Origin: Flavobacterium rivuli WB 3.3-2 = DSM 21788 | GTDB taxonomy: Bacteria > Bacteroidota > Bacteroidia > Flavobacteriales > Flavobacteriaceae | Reading direction: 5' to 3' | Length of the DNA: 64,000 nt | Assembly (NCBI RefSeq): GCF_000378485.1 | Contig: NZ_KB899966.1 | Span: forward strand, 124,001 to 188,000 | Shown here: positions 60,261-64,000 of the stretch, piece by piece | Numbering within the stretch: position 1 is the stretch's first letter | Layout of the letters: the number at the start of each line of letters is the position of its first letter | Translations under genes and position numbers: made by a program | The notes under the pieces: generated by a model | Databases searched by the model: none | Told to the model about the DNA's origin: nothing | What the model saw: only the letters and a program-made list of their open reading frames with translations

Positions 60261-61262
60261 ATGCTGCAGCCTAATTTACTTTCTGATGTTAAGACATTAA
60301 TAGCTGCTGCTAAAGAGAATGCTATTCGTTCGGTAGATCATTACCGTACTTTATTATACTGGCATATTGGCGAACGCATATTTAATGAAGAGCAACAGGG
60401 TAAAGATAGGGCTGATTATGGGAGCTATCTTATAAAATATCTTTCTAAAGAATTGCAGCCGGAACATGGTGAAAGCTTTTCTTCAAGAAATTTAAATTGG
60501 TATAGGCAATTCTACAAAACATTCCCAATTGTGAACACACTGCGTTCACAATTAAGCTGGAGTCATTACAGAACATTATTACGTATTGAAAACAACAACA
60601 AACGAGAATATTATATTGCTGAAACTGTAAAGAATAACTGGTCGGTAAGGCAAATGGAGCGGCAAATCAACAGCCAGCTTTATGAAAGGTTATTAATGAG
60701 TAATGATAAGGAAAGCGTATTAGCGGTTGCCCGAAACGAAAAACTGCCAACCACACCCCAAGAGATTATTAAAGACCCTATGATACTTGAGTTTTTAGGA
60801 CTAAGACGCGAAAGTGCTTATTATGAAAAAGATTTAGAGCAGGCTATTATTACTCATTTACAGGATTTTTTACTTGAATTAGGTAATGGATTTTCTTTTG
60901 TTGCACGACAAAAAAGGATTCACCTTGATGGAGATGAATTTTATGCCGATCTTGTTTTTTACAATCGTTTACTACAATGTTTCGTTGTTTTTGAAATTAA
61001 AACACATAAGCTTACCCATGAAGATTTAGGGCAATTGCAAATGTATGTCAATTATTTTGACAGGGTAGAAAAACTGGAACATGAAAAACCTACTATTGGT
61101 GTATTACTTTGCGCTGATAAAAATAATGCCGTCGTAAAATTTTCGCTTCCCGAAAATAACAAAACTATCATGGCAAGCCAATATAAACTTATTCTGCCTA
61201 CAGAAGAGCAATTACTTAATGAGTTAAGAAAAGAAATAGAAAACCAAAACAACCAACCATAA
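60261..61262 (+). CDS. DUF1016 (YhcG-type) PD-(D/E)XK nuclease
   Basis: The 333-residue protein matches YhcG/DUF1016: an N-terminal helical DUF1016 domain (HYRTLLYWHIGERIFNEEQQGKDRADYGSYLIKYLSKEL; FSSRNLNWYRQFYKTFP; LSWSHYRTLLRIENNNKREYYIAETVKNNWSVRQMERQINSQLYERLL) and a C-terminal PD-(D/E)XK nuclease domain with Asp230, Glu245 and Lys247 in DEFYADLVFYNRLLQCFVVFEIKTHKL. All catalytic residues are present. Such proteins are often found near restriction or mobile genes, and some are viewed as defence-related nucleases, though the role is not settled. Here it has no restriction gene nearby. It sits 5 bases from both neighbours, so it is transcribed inside a metabolic operon. Confidence 0.9.
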   Translation: MLQPNLLSDVKTLIAAAKENAIRSVDHYRTLLYWHIGERIFNEEQQGKDRADYGSYLIKYLSKELQPEHGESFSSRNLNWYRQFYKTFPIVNTLRSQLSWSHYRTLLRIENNNKREYYIAETVKNNWSVRQMERQINSQLYERLLMSNDKESVLAVARNEKLPTTPQEIIKDPMILEFLGLRRESAYYEKDLEQAIITHLQDFLLELGNGFSFVARQKRIHLDGDEFYADLVFYNRLLQCFVVFEIKTHKLTHEDLGQLQMYVNYFDRVEKLEHEKPTIGVLLCADKNNAVVKFSLPENNKTIMASQYKLILPTEEQLLNELRKEIENQNNQP

Positions 61263-61267
61263 CAAAC

Positions 61268-62158
61268 ATGAAAAACATAGCAGTAATAGGTGCCGGAACC
61301 ATGGGCAATGGCATAGCACATGCATTTGCACAAAGCGGTTTTAGCGTTAAACTTATTGATGTATCTGAAAAATCGTTAGATAAAGGTATGAACACCCTTG
61401 CGGCCAACCTGGACAGGATGGTAAGTAAAGGGACGATTACCGAACAAGATAAAATGAACACCATAGGCAATATTATTACCTATACTGATATTGAGGATGG
61501 TGTAATTAATGTAGACCTTGTTGTTGAGGCTGCTACAGAGAATGTAGACCTTAAACTTAAAATATTTAAAGACCTTGACAGATATTGCGAAGAGCGTACC
61601 GTTCTGGCAACCAATACATCGTCTATATCCATTACCCAGATTGCTGCGGTAACTAACAGGCAGGACAAAGTTATAGGCATGCACTTTATGAACCCTGTGC
61701 CTATCATGAAACTGGTAGAAATTATCCGCGGGTATAATACATCCGATGAGGTGACAAAAGACATCATGGCGTTATCTGAAAAACTGGGTAAAGTTCCCGT
61801 AGAGGTAAACGATTATCCCGGGTTTGTGGCTAACCGCATCCTGATGCCCATGATTAACGAGGCTATAGAAACACTTTACAACGGTGTTGCAGGCGTGTAC
61901 GAAATTGATACTGTTATGAAACTGGGCATGGCGCACCCTATGGGTCCGCTACAATTAGCCGACTTCATTGGCCTTGATGTTTGCCTTTCTATACTTCATG
62001 TAATGCACGATGGTTTTAAAAACCCTAAGTATGCCCCATGCCCCCTATTGGTAAATATGGTACGTGCCGGTAAGCTTGGAGTAAAATCGGGCGAAGGTTT
62101 TTATGATTACAGCGAAAGTAAAAAGGCCGAAAAAGTAGCACGCCAGTTTACTAAATAG
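61268..62158 (+). CDS. hbd: 3-hydroxybutyryl-CoA dehydrogenase
   Basis: The 296-residue protein belongs to the 3-hydroxyacyl-CoA dehydrogenase family and most likely oxidises or forms 3-hydroxybutyryl-CoA with NAD(P). The N-terminal Rossmann motif is IAVIGAGTMGNGIAHAFAQSGFSVKLIDVS; the catalytic His and Glu region is VIGMHFMNPVPIMKLVEII; and PVEVNDYPGFVANRILMPMINEAIETLYNGVAGVYEID with GMAHPMGPLQLADFIGLDVCL forms the C-terminal helical domain. The length matches short single-function enzymes. It lies 5 bases after the DUF1016 gene in an operon headed by Gfo/Idh/MocA. Confidence 0.93.
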   Translation: MKNIAVIGAGTMGNGIAHAFAQSGFSVKLIDVSEKSLDKGMNTLAANLDRMVSKGTITEQDKMNTIGNIITYTDIEDGVINVDLVVEAATENVDLKLKIFKDLDRYCEERTVLATNTSSISITQIAAVTNRQDKVIGMHFMNPVPIMKLVEIIRGYNTSDEVTKDIMALSEKLGKVPVEVNDYPGFVANRILMPMINEAIETLYNGVAGVYEIDTVMKLGMAHPMGPLQLADFIGLDVCLSILHVMHDGFKNPKYAPCPLLVNMVRAGKLGVKSGEGFYDYSESKKAEKVARQFTK

Positions 62159-62180
62159 TCTAAGCAGCGGTATTTAGCTT

Positions 62181-62218
62181 ATCATTCAAAGCGAAGTGCA
62201 ACGAAGCGCAGAATCTCT
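62181..62218. repeat. Short dispersed repeat downstream of hbd
   Basis: The segment cattcaaagcgaagtgcaac followed by gaagcgcagaatctc resembles a common flavobacterial intergenic repeat, variably carrying gcgaag, acgaag and gaatctc blocks. The gap 62159-62280 holds nothing else. Confidence 0.5.
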
Positions 62219-62280
62219 ATTTTTATTAAGTATATCAACTTCAAAAAACTTTGAACCTGAAACTTTAAACAACAAACCCC

Positions 62281-63495
62281 TTGGCAAAAATAGTCCCTTT
62301 TAAAGCAGTACGCCCGGCACGCGATAAAGTGAGCCTGGTAACATCCCGTTCTTACGATGAATACAGCCCTGCAGAACTGGCCTCTCAGCTGGATTATAAC
62401 CCTTTTTCTTTTCTTCATATATTAAACCCTGCCTACATTAACCTTCAAAAAGCTTCGGCAGAAACAAGGTTCAAATCGGTACGCACAAGATATGAGGAGT
62501 TTAAGCACGAAGAGATATTAAACCAGGAAGATGCACCGGTATTTTATTTATACGAAATACAAAGTAAAAATCAGGTCTATTCAGGCATTATAGCAGGCAC
62601 AGCTGTAGAAGATTATCAAAATAACGTTATAAAAAAACATGAAGATACTTTAGAGTACCGCGTAGAATATTTTAAAGATTACCTTCATCAAACAGGCTTT
62701 AATACAGAGCCGGTACTCATAACGTATCCCGAAAATCTTGCTTTAAAAAAATGGATATCTACCCGCAAGCACAAGCGGCCTGTATATTTATTTTCGTCAC
62801 TTAACCGCGACAAACACACGTTATGGCGCATAAAAGACGATGCCGAAATTGACTGGCTGCAACAACAATTTGCAGGTATGAAAAGCCTTTACATAGCCGA
62901 TGGCCACCATCGCTCAGCTTCGGCAGAATTGCTTTATGAACAGGACAAAGCTTCAGGTAATGAAAACCTTAACTATTTTATGAGTTTTCTTATTTGCGAA
63001 ACCGACCTGAAGATATACGAATACAACCGCATTATCCGCGACCTTAACGGGCATACTAAAAAACAGTTTCTTACTGCACTTGCTAAAGATTTTACTGTTG
63101 AGAACAAGCACATGGAATTGTGGAAACCGGAAAAAAAATACCAGTTTGGGATGTATCTTGATGGAGAGTTTTATGCACTTAAATTAAAGGACACGAATTT
63201 TAGTTCAGTGCGCGAGGCGCTTGATGCACAGATACTTTATAACAAAGTACTTGAACCCTTACTTGCTATACACGATCTACGTAATGACGAGCGTATAGAG
63301 TATATTCCCGGAAGCAAGCCCATAACAGCCATTAAAGAAATTATAGACAGTGGCGACTACCAGGTAGGTTTTATATTGTTTCCTGCAAGCATACAGGAAA
63401 TAAAAGAACTTGCCGATAATAACCTTATTATGCCGCCTAAAAGCACGTATATTGAGCCTAAGTTCAGGAGTGGTTTGGTTGTGTATGAACTTTGA
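62281..63495 (+). CDS. DUF1015 family protein, TTG start
   Basis: The 404-residue protein matches DUF1015, a conserved bacterial family of unknown function. Signatures are KIVPFKAVRPARDKVSLVTSRSYDEYSPAEL at the start and the block IADGHHRSASAELLYEQDKASG, an HH motif typical of the family, near residues 210-230. The start is a TTG at 62281: an in-frame TAA at 62266-62268 rules out upstream starts, and the family N-terminus fits this codon. It may be a continuation of the hbd transcript. The gene is of full length and cytosolic. Confidence 0.88.
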   Translation: MAKIVPFKAVRPARDKVSLVTSRSYDEYSPAELASQLDYNPFSFLHILNPAYINLQKASAETRFKSVRTRYEEFKHEEILNQEDAPVFYLYEIQSKNQVYSGIIAGTAVEDYQNNVIKKHEDTLEYRVEYFKDYLHQTGFNTEPVLITYPENLALKKWISTRKHKRPVYLFSSLNRDKHTLWRIKDDAEIDWLQQQFAGMKSLYIADGHHRSASAELLYEQDKASGNENLNYFMSFLICETDLKIYEYNRIIRDLNGHTKKQFLTALAKDFTVENKHMELWKPEKKYQFGMYLDGEFYALKLKDTNFSSVREALDAQILYNKVLEPLLAIHDLRNDERIEYIPGSKPITAIKEIIDSGDYQVGFILFPASIQEIKELADNNLIMPPKSTYIEPKFRSGLVVYEL

Positions 63496-63562
63496 TAAGA
63501 TTTCAGAATGTAGATTTCAGATTTTGATGCTCCTTAAAGCAACATGCTATAAATAAAAATAA

Positions 63563-64000
63563 ATGTCAATACAAAATAACCTACTCGAAATAAAAAACGA
63601 CCTTCCGGGGCATGTTACACTCGTAGCTGTTTCTAAAACAAAACCTGTACCTGATTTGATGGAGGCTTATGATGCAGGGCAACGCATTTTTGGCGAGAAC
63701 AAGATACAGGAAATGGCAGATAAGCATGAGCAGATGCCAAAGGATATTGAGTGGCACATGATTGGGCATGTACAAAGCAATAAGGTAAAATACATGGCGC
63801 CATTCGTGAGCCTCGTTCATGGTGTGGACAGCCTGAAACTATTGGCCGAAATTAATAAACAGGCTGCTAAAAATGGCAGGATTATTGCCTGTTTATTGCA
63901 GATGCATATAGCAGAAGAAGACTCTAAATTTGGCTTAGATGAAAGCGAACTGCAGCAATTGTTAGAGTCGGAGGAATTTAAGCACATGGAAAACATTAGG
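63563..64000 (+). CDS. YggS-type pyridoxal phosphate homeostasis protein, 3' end missing
   Basis: A reading frame from ATG 63563 runs off the end of the window (146 codons visible) and is absent from short annotation because it is cut. The product has the YggS/PLPBP pattern: HVTLVAVSKTKPVPDLMEAYDAGQRIFGENKIQEMADKH, with the PLP-binding Lys in SKTK, then WHMIGHVQSNKVKYMAPFVSLVHGVDSLKLLAEIN and ACLLQMHIAEEDSKFGL. YggS proteins bind PLP and affect PLP pools and amino-acid metabolism. About 75 residues are missing. It follows DUF1015 by 67 bases. Confidence 0.92.
   Translation, partial: MSIQNNLLEIKNDLPGHVTLVAVSKTKPVPDLMEAYDAGQRIFGENKIQEMADKHEQMPKDIEWHMIGHVQSNKVKYMAPFVSLVHGVDSLKLLAEINKQAAKNGRIIACLLQMHIAEEDSKFGLDESELQQLLESEEFKHMENIR

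Noticed and set aside
1..64000. rRNA, tRNA, tmRNA, CRISPR arrays, insertion sequences, integrases, prophage or riboswitch genes
   Set aside because: I looked through the gaps between genes on both strands and saw no tRNA-like TPsiC signature, repeat-spacer pattern, transposase, phage gene or riboswitch core. Sensitive model searches were not possible.

Overview
The window is a stretch of chromosome from a Bacteroidota bacterium, almost certainly a member of the Flavobacteriaceae and probably Flavobacterium or a close relative. The evidence is the gldF-gldG gliding-motility pair, a type IX secretion (T9SS) C-terminal sorting domain, Bacteroidota promoter elements of the TAnnTTTG type, almost no Shine-Dalgarno sequences, moderately low G+C and several families typical of flavobacteria (IcmF, VF530-type, DUF4197, DUF6095-like). 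I see no rRNA, tRNA, CRISPR array, insertion sequence, prophage or integrase gene. Most of the window is ordinary housekeeping and metabolic DNA, with a few accessory genes inserted singly.

Layout. 1-4.1 kb: the end of a PIG-L deacetylase, a 42-residue membrane peptide and a sodium:solute symporter. 4.1-8 kb: a DEAD/DEAH helicase, endonuclease V, an AT-rich TIR-domain gene and a DUF1801 protein. 8-16.5 kb: UvrD helicase, the fused isobutyryl-CoA mutase IcmF, a VOC protein, RarD and a hypothetical gene. 16.5-31 kb: catalase, tandem DUF4197 genes, an HTTM membrane protein, thioredoxin-like and PPOX-like stress proteins, a DUF421 protein, a PfpI protein, secreted hydrolases, and a five-gene redox cluster (Crp regulator, AhpD-like, azoreductase, GNAT, DoxX). 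31-34.6 kb: an AraC regulator and a large T9SS cargo protein.

34.7-42.8 kb is a clear catabolic operon for uronates and unsaturated pectin products (DUF4861 protein, KduI, UxaC, KdgK, KDPG aldolase, ExuT-like transporter), with a divergent GntR-type regulator. Its reductase and dehydratase steps are not in the window. 43-48 kb: PhoH, a SAM hydroxide adenosyltransferase, a monooxygenase-like protein and GldFG. 48-64 kb: an AraC regulator facing an alpha/beta hydrolase, an RNA methyltransferase, a ZIP transporter, MurQ, NhaA, SmpB, Pcm, then a Gfo/Idh/MocA oxidoreductase, a DUF1016 nuclease, 3-hydroxybutyryl-CoA dehydrogenase, DUF1015 and the start of a YggS-type PLP protein that runs off the window.

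The items most worth a second look are the solitary AT-rich TIR protein with an unrecognised N-terminal half (6641-7537), the 113-base nested imperfect palindrome between gntR and phoH (42978-43090), the unlisted small membrane peptide one base ahead of the symporter (2211-2339), and the DUF1016 nuclease lodged between two metabolic genes (60261-61262). I did not find a convincing complete new multi-gene system.
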